Source: Hymenobacter montanus (GTDB lineage Bacteria > Bacteroidota > Bacteroidia > Cytophagales > Hymenobacteraceae). From it: DNA of 64,000 nt. Position 1 is the stretch's first letter, and the number at the start of each line of letters is the position of its first letter. Positions 44,710 to 53,838 of the stretch are shown here, piece by piece. The stretch lies in assembly GCF_014699115.1 (NCBI RefSeq), contig NZ_JACXAD010000028.1, positions 1-64,000 of the forward strand. The letters run 5' to 3'. The position numbers were made by a program, and so were the translations under genes. Under the pieces are notes generated by a model. That model was not told where the DNA came from. It saw only the letters and a list, made by a program, of their open reading frames with translations, and made no database searches.

Positions 44710-47700
44710 ATGCTAGTACTTCTCCGCACTTTTTGCCGACTGTTTCTGGCGCTGCTGGTTTGCCCCACGCTGCTCCTGGCCCAAAGCCGGCCCGCTAGCC
44801 CGGCCTCGGCGCCTCCGGGCACCGCCAGCCTGGAGTTTATTCCGAACCAAGGCCAGTGGGACGACCGCGTGCGCTACGAGGCCGCCCTGCCGGCCGGCCG
44901 CCTGTTCGTGCTGCTCCACGCCCTCACCTACGCATTTCTGGACCCGGCCATTCTGAGCCACCACCACGGCGCGGCCCAGGGCGGGGCCCCGGCCGCTGGC
45001 GCGGCGACTGGCATTGCAGCCCACGCCTACACCGTCCACTTTGAGCGGGCCAGCCCCCAGGTTCGCCTAACCGCCGAGACGCCTACCGCGGGGGAACGCA
45101 ACTACTTCGTGGGCAACGACGCCCGACGCTGGGCCCGCCACGTGGGCGCGTTTCGTCGGGTGCGCTACACGAGCCTGTGGACTGGTATTGACCTGACGCT
45201 GTACGAAAACGCCCAACAACACCTGGAGTACGACGTGTTGCTGGCCCCTCACGCCAACCCCGACCGGATAGCCCTGCGCTACGACGGCGCCACGAGCCTG
45301 GCGCTGGACGCTGCGGGCAACCTCACCGTGAAAACCAGCGTGGGCACCACCACCGAGCAGGCCCCCCGGGCCTGGCAGCTCGACGCCGCCGGGCAGCGCC
45401 AAGCCGTGGCCTGCCAGTACGTGCTGACCGGCAGCACCCTCCGCTTCGCGCTGGGTGCCTACGACCCGGCCCGCGCCCTCACCATCGACCCTACGGTCCA
45501 GTTTTCGACCCTTACCGGCTCGACGGCCGACAACTGGGGTTTTACGGCCACCTACGACAACGCGGGCAACCTGTACTCGGGCGGCATCGTGTTCGACACC
45601 GGCGGCAGCTACCCCGCCACCCCCGGCGCTTACCGCACCACTTTCAGCAGCGTGGTCGACATGGCAATCATCAAGTATAATGCCCGGGCCACGGGGCCGG
45701 CGGCGCGGGTGTGGGCTACCTACCTGGGCGGCAACGGCAGCGACTTCCCCCACAGCCTGGTCGTAAACGCGCAAAACGAGCTGGTGATTCTTGGCAGTAC
45801 GGGCTCCACGAACTATCCTACCTCCAGTAGCGCCGCGCAGCGCAGCTTCCGGGGTGGCTCCCCCCTTGACCCGTTTCGCGCCAATCGGGCGCCCTACGAC
45901 GTGCCCAACGGTTCTGACCTGGTAATCAGCCGGCTTAGTGCCAACGGGAGCGCGCTGGTAGCCAGCACCTACCTAGGAGGCAGCGGCAACGACGGCGTGG
46001 TAGCCCCATCAACCGTACGCGCCAACTATGGCGATGCGTTCCGTAGCGATGTTCTGCTCGACGGCGCGGGCAACGTGTACGTGGCTTCGGCGACCAGTTC
46101 GGCCAACTTCCCCGGCCTGAGCGCGGGGCGCGGGGCCACCTACCGTGGCGGAACTTCCGATGCCGTAGTATGCAAGCTGACGCCGAACCTGGACGCGGTG
46201 CTATGGGCCAATTTACTGGGCGGCACCGATACCGACGCTGCTTACTCGATCCAGCGCGACAGCCAGGGGCGGGTGTACGTGTGCGGGGCCAGCGTGCAGC
46301 TGGACGCCAACCAGCCAAATGGTTTTCCGGTCACGCCCAACGCGTACTCCTCCAGCTTTCAGGGCGGCGGCATCGACGGGTTCGCGGCCCGCATCAGCGC
46401 CGATGGCCGGGCCTTGGAACGGGCCACGTTCATCGGCACCAGCGGCTACGACCAAGCGCAGTTCCTGCAGCTCGACGCCACTGGCAACGTCTACTTATTC
46501 GGCCAAACGCTGGGAGCTTTTCCCATTACTCCGGGCCGGTACGGTACGGTGGGCGGCAGCCTGTTCATTCAAAAGCTTACCCCCGACCTGACGGCCAGCC
46601 TGTATAGCACCACTTTTGGCAACCGCGCCGGCGCCTACGGCGGGCCCAACCTGGTGCCCACGGCTTTTTTGGTTGATGAATGCGAGCGGGTATACATCAG
46701 CGGCTGGGGCGGCGAAGACAACGACCTGGGCGCTTGGCTGGGGGGCACTACCACCGGCCTGCCCGTAACCGCTAACGCGGTGCAGACCGCCACGGACGGC
46801 AGCGACTTTTACCTGGCCCAGTTCGCCGCCGGGATGACCGGCCTGGAGTACGCGACCTTCTTCGGCCAGCAGGGCAACGCGCCCGAGCATGTCGACGGAG
46901 GCACTTCCCGGTTCGACAAGCGGGGTATCGTGTACCAGGCCGTGTGCGCCAGCTGTGGCGGCAGCCAGGGTTTCCCGGTGCCGCCGGGGGCGGGCAGCTA
47001 TACCACCCGCAACGGCAGCTCGAACTGCAACAACGGTGCCTTCAAAATAAATTTTGAGCTGATTCAGGCCGACCCCGGTCCTGCTCGCTGGGTGTGCGTC
47101 ACCGACGGGCCCGTGACCCTGGGCGGCACCCCGGCCGGGGGGGTATGGAGCGGGCCGGGCGTGCAGCCGGGGCCGAGCGGGGGGTACCATTTCGTACCCG
47201 CCGCGGTGGGGCCGGGACAGTACTTCATCCGCTACGCAGTAGCCGGTACGGGGACCTGCATCAGCACCCGCACCGTGCGTTACCTGGTGGCGCCGGCCGT
47301 GGTGCCAGTATTCGCCCCCGTACCATCCCAATGCAGCACGGGAGCAGCCGTTGCCCTCACGGCCACCCCGGCCGGGGGCACGTTTACCGGCCCCGGCGTG
47401 ACTGGCAGCCAATTTGACCCCACCCGAGCCGGCGTAGGGACCCATACCCTGACCTACTCCTTATCTGATTCGCTCGGCTGTGGGGTAGTCAGCCAAAGGG
47501 TCACAGTGGAGCAGGCGCCTACCATCCGGCTCCGGCCCGACACCACGCTCTGCGCCGACCAGCAGCAGCCGTTTCAGCTGCGCGGCAGCTCCCCCGCGGG
47601 CGGCACCTGGAGCGGCCCGGGCGTGACGGGCAGCGGCTTTTTTACGCCCCCAAACACGAATAACCGGGGCGGTATTTTCACCCTCACATACACGGTTATC

Positions 47701-48258
47701 CAAGGGCCCTGCCGGGTGTCGGCTACCCGCACGGTGGTAATCGCCCCCACCGCCAGCCAAAACGTGAGCCTCAACCTGCCCGTGTGCGCAGCCCAGCCGC
47801 AATACGGCGGGCTAGCGCCCTTCGAATGCCCGTTGAGTCCGGTTCTGCTAGATCCTAATGCCACGTACCGCTGGGATTTTGGCGACGGCAGCCAGCCCAG
47901 CTCGGAGGCCCAGCCCACGCACCGCTACCTGCAAGCCGGCAGCTACCGCATTCGACTCGTGGCCCGCTACGGCAACTGCGAGGTTATCACGGGCTTCGCG
48001 CCCCTGGAAATAGGCGACGTATTTGTGCCGAACATCATCACACCCAACGGCGACGACCAGAACCCCACCTTCCAGCCGCGCTTTAGCTGCCGCCCTACTT
48101 CGCTTGAAGTGTTTACGCGCTGGGGGCAGCGGGTGTACCAAACCGATGACTACCACAACACCTGGGATGCCCAGGGGCTGCCCGATGGCATTTACTACTA
48201 CCTGCTGCGCGACGCCGACGACCGCCGGGCCAAGGGCTGGATTGAAGTGCGCCGATAA
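44710..48258 (+). CDS. Giant T9SS type B cargo protein with beta-propeller (tandem copy 1)
   Basis: A 1182-residue secreted protein: signal peptide (ending LLLAQ, about 25), DUF7948-like N-terminal region (FIPNQGQWDD near 45), a long stretch of SBBP-type beta-propeller repeats (ATYLGG/YSTTFG motifs, about 260-770), then three modules with the motif PAGG-W/F-GPGV near 813, 892 and 967. A PKD-like domain (YRWDFGDGSQPSSE, near 1052) and the gliding-motility-associated C-terminal domain (PNIITPNGDDQNPTF near 1107; GIYYYLL) follow. The C-terminal domain targets it to the T9SS and to the surface. It is the first of two tandem paralogues and differs from its neighbour mainly in the number of GPGV modules. 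Function is unknown; adhesion is a guess. Confidence 0.85.
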   Translation: MLVLLRTFCRLFLALLVCPTLLLAQSRPASPASAPPGTASLEFIPNQGQWDDRVRYEAALPAGRLFVLLHALTYAFLDPAILSHHHGAAQGGAPAAGAATGIAAHAYTVHFERASPQVRLTAETPTAGERNYFVGNDARRWARHVGAFRRVRYTSLWTGIDLTLYENAQQHLEYDVLLAPHANPDRIALRYDGATSLALDAAGNLTVKTSVGTTTEQAPRAWQLDAAGQRQAVACQYVLTGSTLRFALGAYDPARALTIDPTVQFSTLTGSTADNWGFTATYDNAGNLYSGGIVFDTGGSYPATPGAYRTTFSSVVDMAIIKYNARATGPAARVWATYLGGNGSDFPHSLVVNAQNELVILGSTGSTNYPTSSSAAQRSFRGGSPLDPFRANRAPYDVPNGSDLVISRLSANGSALVASTYLGGSGNDGVVAPSTVRANYGDAFRSDVLLDGAGNVYVASATSSANFPGLSAGRGATYRGGTSDAVVCKLTPNLDAVLWANLLGGTDTDAAYSIQRDSQGRVYVCGASVQLDANQPNGFPVTPNAYSSSFQGGGIDGFAARISADGRALERATFIGTSGYDQAQFLQLDATGNVYLFGQTLGAFPITPGRYGTVGGSLFIQKLTPDLTASLYSTTFGNRAGAYGGPNLVPTAFLVDECERVYISGWGGEDNDLGAWLGGTTTGLPVTANAVQTATDGSDFYLAQFAAGMTGLEYATFFGQQGNAPEHVDGGTSRFDKRGIVYQAVCASCGGSQGFPVPPGAGSYTTRNGSSNCNNGAFKINFELIQADPGPARWVCVTDGPVTLGGTPAGGVWSGPGVQPGPSGGYHFVPAAVGPGQYFIRYAVAGTGTCISTRTVRYLVAPAVVPVFAPVPSQCSTGAAVALTATPAGGTFTGPGVTGSQFDPTRAGVGTHTLTYSLSDSLGCGVVSQRVTVEQAPTIRLRPDTTLCADQQQPFQLRGSSPAGGTWSGPGVTGSGFFTPPNTNNRGGIFTLTYTVIQGPCRVSATRTVVIAPTASQNVSLNLPVCAAQPQYGGLAPFECPLSPVLLDPNATYRWDFGDGSQPSSEAQPTHRYLQAGSYRIRLVARYGNCEVITGFAPLEIGDVFVPNIITPNGDDQNPTFQPRFSCRPTSLEVFTRWGQRVYQTDDYHNTWDAQGLPDGIYYYLLRDADDRRAKGWIEVRR

Positions 48259-48433
48259 AGAAGCAGCCAGCTAGGTTCCCGGCCCTGAACGAGTTGCCCG
48301 GAAACGGTGCTTGCCCAAACCTACTGATTCTCCCGCAGGCCGCCTGTATTCTGGTATAATCTTTAGAGCGAGGTGATAATTTTCCTTGCATCCGGAAGCT
48401 ACCTTTACGACGTGTTCACTTCGGCCTGCTTCG

Positions 48434-51400
48434 ATGAAAAGACTTTTACCTTTTGGGTATGCTGCCCTCTTATGCCTCCTGACAACCAGCACTCTTGCTC
48501 AGCCGGCCCAGCACCCTGGGCCGGCCAGCGGCACGCTTGAGTTTATCGAAAACAAAGGCCAGTGGGACGCACCCGCCCGCTACGCGGCGCCCCTGCCCGG
48601 CGGCCAACTATTCGCCGAAGCGGATGGGTTAACTTTTGCCCTTCTGGCCAATGGTGGCCCGGCCCAGCATCGGCACGATGGCCAGCCCATCTCTCCCAAC
48701 GTGGATAATAGCATCGTGCGTGGGCACGCCTTCAGCCTGCGCTTCGCGGGCGCGAGCGCGGCGGCCCTGACCGCGGAAACGCCCACTGCCGAGCACCGCA
48801 ACTACTTCCTGGGAGCCGACGCCAGTCGTTGGGCCCGCGACGTGCGCAGCTACCGCGCGCTGCACTACGCCGGCCTGTGGCCAGGCGTGAGCGCGCGGGT
48901 GTACGAAAGCGCCGATCAGCACCTGGAGTACGATTTTGTGCTGGCGCCCGGCGCCAACCCCAGCGCTATTGGCCTGCGGCACGAGGGAGCCGACGGTGTG
49001 GCCCTCGACGCCGCGGGCAACCTGCTGGTGACAACCAGCGTGGGCACCGTCACGGAACGGGCCCCACAGGCCTGGCAGACCGCAGCCGACGGCGAGCGCG
49101 TGGCCGTAGCCTGCCGCTACGTGCTGGCCGGGCCGCTGGTACGATTTGCGCTGGGCCCCTACGACACCAAACGCCCCCTGACCATCGACCCCGTAGTGGT
49201 GTTTGCCACGTACACCGGCTCAACGGCGAACAACTGGGGGTTTACGGCGACCTACGACAACGCGGGCAACCTATACTCGGGCGGCATTGTGTTCGGATTG
49301 GGCTACCCGACCTCGCCGGGGGCTTTCCAAACCACGTTCGCGGGCATGATTGACATTGCCATTATCAAATTCAACACCGCCGCGAACGGCCCGGCGGCAC
49401 GGGTATGGGCTACTTATCTGGGGGGCAGCAGTACCGATTATCCGCATAGCCTAGTCGTTAATAATCAGGGCGAACTGCTGGTACTCGGCTCGTCCGGCTC
49501 GAACAACTACCCAACGACAAGTGGGGCCCTGCAAAGCCGGTATGGAGGCGGCCGGCCCGCCGATCCCTTGGGCTATGGAGCATCTAATTACATGCCCAAC
49601 GGCTCGGACCTCGTCGTGACGCGGCTGGCGGCCAACGGGGCCGCCCTGGTGGGCTCTACTTACCTGGGTGGCTCCAACAACGACGGGATATTGCCACTGG
49701 TGCCTTCGTTGTCGTCCAATGCACCCGTACCACAACTGGCGCGCAATTACGGCGACCCGTTCCGGGGCGACATCATCGTGGATGCGGCTGACAACGTCTA
49801 CATTGCCTCGCACACTTCGTCGAGCGATTTCCCGATGGCGGGGGGCTTCAATAGCACTTACCGCGGCGGCAGCTCCGACGCGGTGGTGTGCAAGCTCACC
49901 CCTACCCTCACAGCCATGACCTGGGGGAGCTATCTGGGCGGCAGTGGCGCCGACGCGGCGTATTCCATTCAGCTCGAACCCACCAGCGGCGACGTATACG
50001 TGGCCGGCGGCACTCTCAGCGACAATTTCCCCGTCACCACCGGCGCTTACCAAACAACTCGGCCGGGCCGGGTCGATGGCTTTGCGGCGCGCATTGCAGC
50101 CACGGGCACGGTGCTGCGGCGGGCCACTTACGTGGGTACGGCCAGCTACGACCAAGCGTACTTTGTGCAACTGGGCACCGATGGCGGCGTGTACCTGCTG
50201 GGCCAGTCAACAGGCCCCTTTCCCGTCACCCCCGGCCTTTACGCTACGCCCAATGGCACTCAGTTCATCCAAAAGCTCGACCCCAACCTCAGCACCCGAT
50301 TACTCTCCACAACATTCGGCTCCAATAACTCCTTCGAGGTTGGAACTACTAACTTGTCACCAACCGCCTTCCTCGTCGACCGTTGCGACCGGATTTACGT
50401 GTCTGGCTGGGGTGGGGAGCTCAACAGGGAAAATTCTTACCAGTTGGGCAATGGTACCACCTTCGGCTTGCCAACCACTCCTGATGCACTCCAGACCACT
50501 ACCGACGGCAGCGACTTTTACCTGGCGCAATTTGCAGCCGACCTCACGGGGCTCGCTTACGGAACCTATTACGGTAACACCAACCGTGACGCCGCCGCAG
50601 AGCACGTCGATGGTGGTACCTCCCGCTTCGATTCCCGCGGCATTGTGTATCAGGCGGTATGCTCCTGCTTTTCGAGAACAGGTTTTCCAATTCCACCGGG
50701 TGCCAATACCTATTCCACTACCAACAACAGCGGAAGCATCTCACCAGGGTGCAATAACGCGGCTTTCGTGCTCGACTTCCAGCCCAGTAGCGCCGCAGCC
50801 GGAGCCGATCAAACGGTGTGCACCACGACGGCAGCCTTCCCCTTAGTAGGCACCCCAGCCGGGGGACTGTGGACGGGGCCCGGCGTGACTGGCAATCAAG
50901 CTCAGGGCTACGTGTTTACGCCCAGTCCTGCCCTGCTGGGGGTAAATACCCTCACGTACACCGTGGTCCGGACGGGGGGGTGTACTACCACCGACACCCG
51001 GCTCATCACGGTAGTCAGCCCACCGGAGGTAACCTTTGCCCCAGTGGGCCCGGGCGTCTTCTGCCGCCCGCTCACGGGGCCCGCCCTGCCCGCGATTCCG
51101 CTGGTGGCTAGTCCAGTGGGGGGCACCTTCAGCGGACCCGGCGTGACAAATGCTCGCTTCGACCCGATGCTCGCCGGGCCGGGCCTCCACACCATCACGT
51201 ATACGTACACCGTGGGCTGCACCGTGACTAAGACGCAGCTGGTGCGCGTAACATTTGTGGGCGCGGGCCCCGACCAAGTGGCCTGCTCTTCCGCAGCGCC
51301 CATTTCCCTCAGGGGTAGCCCCACAGGAGGTACCTGGTCGGGGCCAGGGGTATCGGGCAGCCCAGCCGAGGGGTATGTTTTCACCCCGGCTACGGGACTG

Positions 51401-52474
51401 GTGGGGGCCAATACACTCACGTACTCGCTGACTACGAGCAACCCTCTTTCAACGGCTTCGTGCACCGCGGCCAGTACGCTGGTGCTAACGGTTGTTCTCA
51501 GGCCGACGATTAGCCTTACGCCCCTGCCGCCGCTGTGCGCGGCCATTACCACGCCCCAGGCCCTGACCGCCACTCCGGCGGGTGGCACCTGGGCGGGCCC
51601 CGGGGTGAGTGGAAGTGTAGGGCTGGGGTATTTTTTCACGCCGAGCATCGGCGTGGGTACCTACCAGCTTCAGTACTCGGCCGGAACGGCCTTGTGCCCG
51701 GTCACGGCGGTGCTGCCCGTCACGGTCTTCGCGGCCGTCAGCGTAACCGTGGGGGTTGATACGGCATTGTGCCCCGGCAGCACCCAGCCCTTCCGGCTGC
51801 GGGCCAGTCCGGGCGGCGGCACCTGGGCCGGGCCAGGGGTAACGGGCAGCGCCGCCACGGGTTACGTGTTTACGCCCCCGTTGGGCTTTGTGGGGTCGTC
51901 CAATCTGGTGTATACCGTGGCTAACGGCGCCTGTACGGGCACGGGTACCCGCCGGGTGTTCGTGGCACCGGTGCCGGCCCTGCAGCCCGCGTGGATGCCC
52001 GCAGCCTGCCCCGAAACCCGGCTGGCCCCGCTTACGCTACGCTTCACGCTCAACAGCACTGGCAATTCTCAAGAAATCAGGGTTTTATGGGACTTTGGCG
52101 ACGGTACGCAGTCAGCCGAGCTTAACCCAACGCATATTTACGCGACGCTCGGAGTTTACCAGCCGCGCGTACGGGTTCGCTACAACCTCGACCGCTGCGA
52201 AACCTCGGCCATGCTGCCGGTGGTGGAAGTGCAGGAGCGCAAGCTTCCCAACATCATCACGCCCAACGGCGACAACCTGAACCAAACGTTCAAGCTGGGC
52301 CCCGATTGCCCTCCGCGCATGCAGGTATTCACTCGCTGGGGCCAGAGCGTATTCGAATCGGCGGCCTACCACGATGAATGGAGCGCCGAGGGTCAGCCCG
52401 ATGGGGTGTACTACTACCTCCTCACCTACCCCGACGGGCACCGGATAAAAGGCTGGGTAGAAGTTGTGCGGTAG
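48434..52474 (+). CDS. Giant T9SS type B cargo protein (tandem copy 2, expanded)
   Basis: A 1346-residue paralogue of the preceding protein; sequence such as WGFTATYDNAGNLYSGGIVF is shared exactly. Order: signal peptide (start at ATG 48434, ending LAQ), the FIENKGQWD domain, beta-propeller repeats to about 780, then five GPGV modules near 812, 900, 967, 1053 and 1132 (three in copy 1), a PKD-like domain (LWDFGDGTQSAE near 1217) and the type B C-terminal domain (PNIITPNGDNLNQTF near 1272). A tandem duplication followed by module gain or loss explains the difference. It is predicted to be surface-exposed through SprA. Confidence 0.85.
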   Translation: MKRLLPFGYAALLCLLTTSTLAQPAQHPGPASGTLEFIENKGQWDAPARYAAPLPGGQLFAEADGLTFALLANGGPAQHRHDGQPISPNVDNSIVRGHAFSLRFAGASAAALTAETPTAEHRNYFLGADASRWARDVRSYRALHYAGLWPGVSARVYESADQHLEYDFVLAPGANPSAIGLRHEGADGVALDAAGNLLVTTSVGTVTERAPQAWQTAADGERVAVACRYVLAGPLVRFALGPYDTKRPLTIDPVVVFATYTGSTANNWGFTATYDNAGNLYSGGIVFGLGYPTSPGAFQTTFAGMIDIAIIKFNTAANGPAARVWATYLGGSSTDYPHSLVVNNQGELLVLGSSGSNNYPTTSGALQSRYGGGRPADPLGYGASNYMPNGSDLVVTRLAANGAALVGSTYLGGSNNDGILPLVPSLSSNAPVPQLARNYGDPFRGDIIVDAADNVYIASHTSSSDFPMAGGFNSTYRGGSSDAVVCKLTPTLTAMTWGSYLGGSGADAAYSIQLEPTSGDVYVAGGTLSDNFPVTTGAYQTTRPGRVDGFAARIAATGTVLRRATYVGTASYDQAYFVQLGTDGGVYLLGQSTGPFPVTPGLYATPNGTQFIQKLDPNLSTRLLSTTFGSNNSFEVGTTNLSPTAFLVDRCDRIYVSGWGGELNRENSYQLGNGTTFGLPTTPDALQTTTDGSDFYLAQFAADLTGLAYGTYYGNTNRDAAAEHVDGGTSRFDSRGIVYQAVCSCFSRTGFPIPPGANTYSTTNNSGSISPGCNNAAFVLDFQPSSAAAGADQTVCTTTAAFPLVGTPAGGLWTGPGVTGNQAQGYVFTPSPALLGVNTLTYTVVRTGGCTTTDTRLITVVSPPEVTFAPVGPGVFCRPLTGPALPAIPLVASPVGGTFSGPGVTNARFDPMLAGPGLHTITYTYTVGCTVTKTQLVRVTFVGAGPDQVACSSAAPISLRGSPTGGTWSGPGVSGSPAEGYVFTPATGLVGANTLTYSLTTSNPLSTASCTAASTLVLTVVLRPTISLTPLPPLCAAITTPQALTATPAGGTWAGPGVSGSVGLGYFFTPSIGVGTYQLQYSAGTALCPVTAVLPVTVFAAVSVTVGVDTALCPGSTQPFRLRASPGGGTWAGPGVTGSAATGYVFTPPLGFVGSSNLVYTVANGACTGTGTRRVFVAPVPALQPAWMPAACPETRLAPLTLRFTLNSTGNSQEIRVLWDFGDGTQSAELNPTHIYATLGVYQPRVRVRYNLDRCETSAMLPVVEVQERKLPNIITPNGDNLNQTFKLGPDCPPRMQVFTRWGQSVFESAAYHDEWSAEGQPDGVYYYLLTYPDGHRIKGWVEVVR

Positions 52475-52607
52475 CCCATCGTTTTGGCAGCCACGGGCGT
52501 TATTATGTGCGGGGTCGAATCGTCCGGGCTTCTGGCCCGTTCTCCACGATAAGCTCAAGCAATGTCGACAAGCCCCGCTCTGAGCAGGGCTGGCCATCAC
52601 CTCAATT

Positions 52608-52650
52608 AAAGCCCTCCTGGCCAGCAAATACGGCCAGGAGGGCTTTTTGG
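52608..52650. terminator. Bidirectional terminator between T9SS copy 2 and LD-carboxypeptidase
   Basis: Perfect 15-base arms (52608-52622 and 52632-52646; AAAGCCCTCCTGGCC) with a 9-base loop, an A run before and a T run after. It ends both the plus-strand T9SS gene and the convergent minus-strand gene. Confidence 0.88.
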
Positions 52651-52651
52651 C

Positions 52652-53560
52652 CTACGCCACCCGTAGCCGCGCCCCCGACGCATCCACCATCAGCTCAGCT
52701 TCGGCTCCTACCACCAGGGAGATGTTCGCGGCTTCGTGGCCTACGGGAAAGCCGTAGCCCACCGGAAAGTGGTAGCGCCGGGCGTAGGAATCAATGATTT
52801 CTTCGGCCGTGCTGCCGAAGGGCACGGAGTTGTCGCGCATCTGGGAGAAGTGACCTACCACCAGCCCCGCCAGGCCCGCCAACTGTCCGCTGCGGTGCAG
52901 GTGCAGCATCATCCGGTCGATGTGGTAGAGGTACTCGTCCAAATCTTCTAAAAACAAAATGTGCCCATCGAAACGGGCCTGCGACGCCGTGCCGGTAATG
53001 GTGTGCAGTAGGCTCAGATTGCCGCCTACCAGGGGGCCGGTGGCAGTACCGGGCCGGTTGAGCCGCTGGGGAAGCACGGCTAGTGGTTGAGTGGCTTCGC
53101 CAAAGAGAACCCGGCGCAGGCTTTCCAGTGCCATCTCACCGCCCTCCTGATGAAATAATACCGGCATCACCCCGTGAATACTGGCGTAACCGAGGCGTAA
53201 CAGGTGGCAGTTGAGCACGGTGATGTCGGAGAAGCCGGCTACCCACTTCGGCTGCTCGGTGAAGCGCGAAAAGTCCAGGCCATCGACGATGCGGCCAGCA
53301 CCGTAGCCGCCGCGGGCGCAAAGGATGGCCCGGATGGTGGGGTCGTCGAGCTGCCGCTGGAAATCGCGCCGCCGCAGGTCGTCGTCGCCCGCAAATTGGT
53401 GATGGCTACCGGCAATGCTCTCGCCCAGCACCACTTCGAGCCCCCAGGCCGTGAGGGTGGCGATGGCGGGCGCCAACTCGGCAGCGCTGATTTTGCGGGC
53501 GGGGCTGACTAGGGCTACGCGCTGGCCGGGCCGCAGGGCGGGGGGGAAAAGTATTGACAT
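52652..53560 (-). CDS. LD-carboxypeptidase (S66 family)
   Basis: A 302-residue S66 serine peptidase that removes the terminal D-Ala from murein tetrapeptides during recycling, or acts on related peptides. Signatures are the N-terminal GQRVALVSPARKIS, the CARGGYGAGRIVDGL loop, the nucleophile-containing GFSDITVLNCHLL (Ser of GFSD), the catalytic Glu in LFLEDLDEYLYHIDRM and the His in VGHEAANISLVVG. No signal peptide is seen, consistent with cytoplasmic murein recycling. The ATG at 53560 is preferred; the upstream residues to 53605 are aromatic/basic and unconserved. Confidence 0.92.
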   Translation of the reverse strand: MSILFPPALRPGQRVALVSPARKISAAELAPAIATLTAWGLEVVLGESIAGSHHQFAGDDDLRRRDFQRQLDDPTIRAILCARGGYGAGRIVDGLDFSRFTEQPKWVAGFSDITVLNCHLLRLGYASIHGVMPVLFHQEGGEMALESLRRVLFGEATQPLAVLPQRLNRPGTATGPLVGGNLSLLHTITGTASQARFDGHILFLEDLDEYLYHIDRMMLHLHRSGQLAGLAGLVVGHFSQMRDNSVPFGSTAEEIIDSYARRYHFPVGYGFPVGHEAANISLVVGAEAELMVDASGARLRVA

Positions 53561-53676
53561 AACGAAGAAAAAACGCCGCAAATAAAGTGAGCCAAACCAG
53601 GCCATTGTTAAAAAATCTTTTGTAGCTACTAGTCACGGAAAAACCCTAAGTTTATACTTAGATCATTTTCGGATTT

Positions 53677-53757
53677 GGTGTCCGTCGTTGGGCCCGCGTT
53701 CGCCCCTCAGCTCCTCTGCGAAGAACAGAGGGGACCAGCCAAAGGGGTACGGACACC
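53677..53757 (+). ncRNA. Structured element of unknown function upstream of the AT-rich T9SS gene
   Basis: An outer stem of nine perfect pairs (GGTGTCCGT at 53677-53685 with ACGGACACC at 53749-53757) encloses a second stem (GTTGG with CCAGC) and a third (CCTCTG, seven bases, CAGAGG). The multi-level folding is unlike a simple terminator. It lies 81 bases before the ATG of the AT-rich gene and may be a leader RNA or a mobile palindrome. Not recognised as a known family. Confidence 0.45.
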
Positions 53758-53838
53758 GACCCTGAGACCGCTATAGTATATGCCCTGTATTCCAGTACCA
53801 GCATAATTTCTTCTTCAACCACTATCAACTAACGGATT

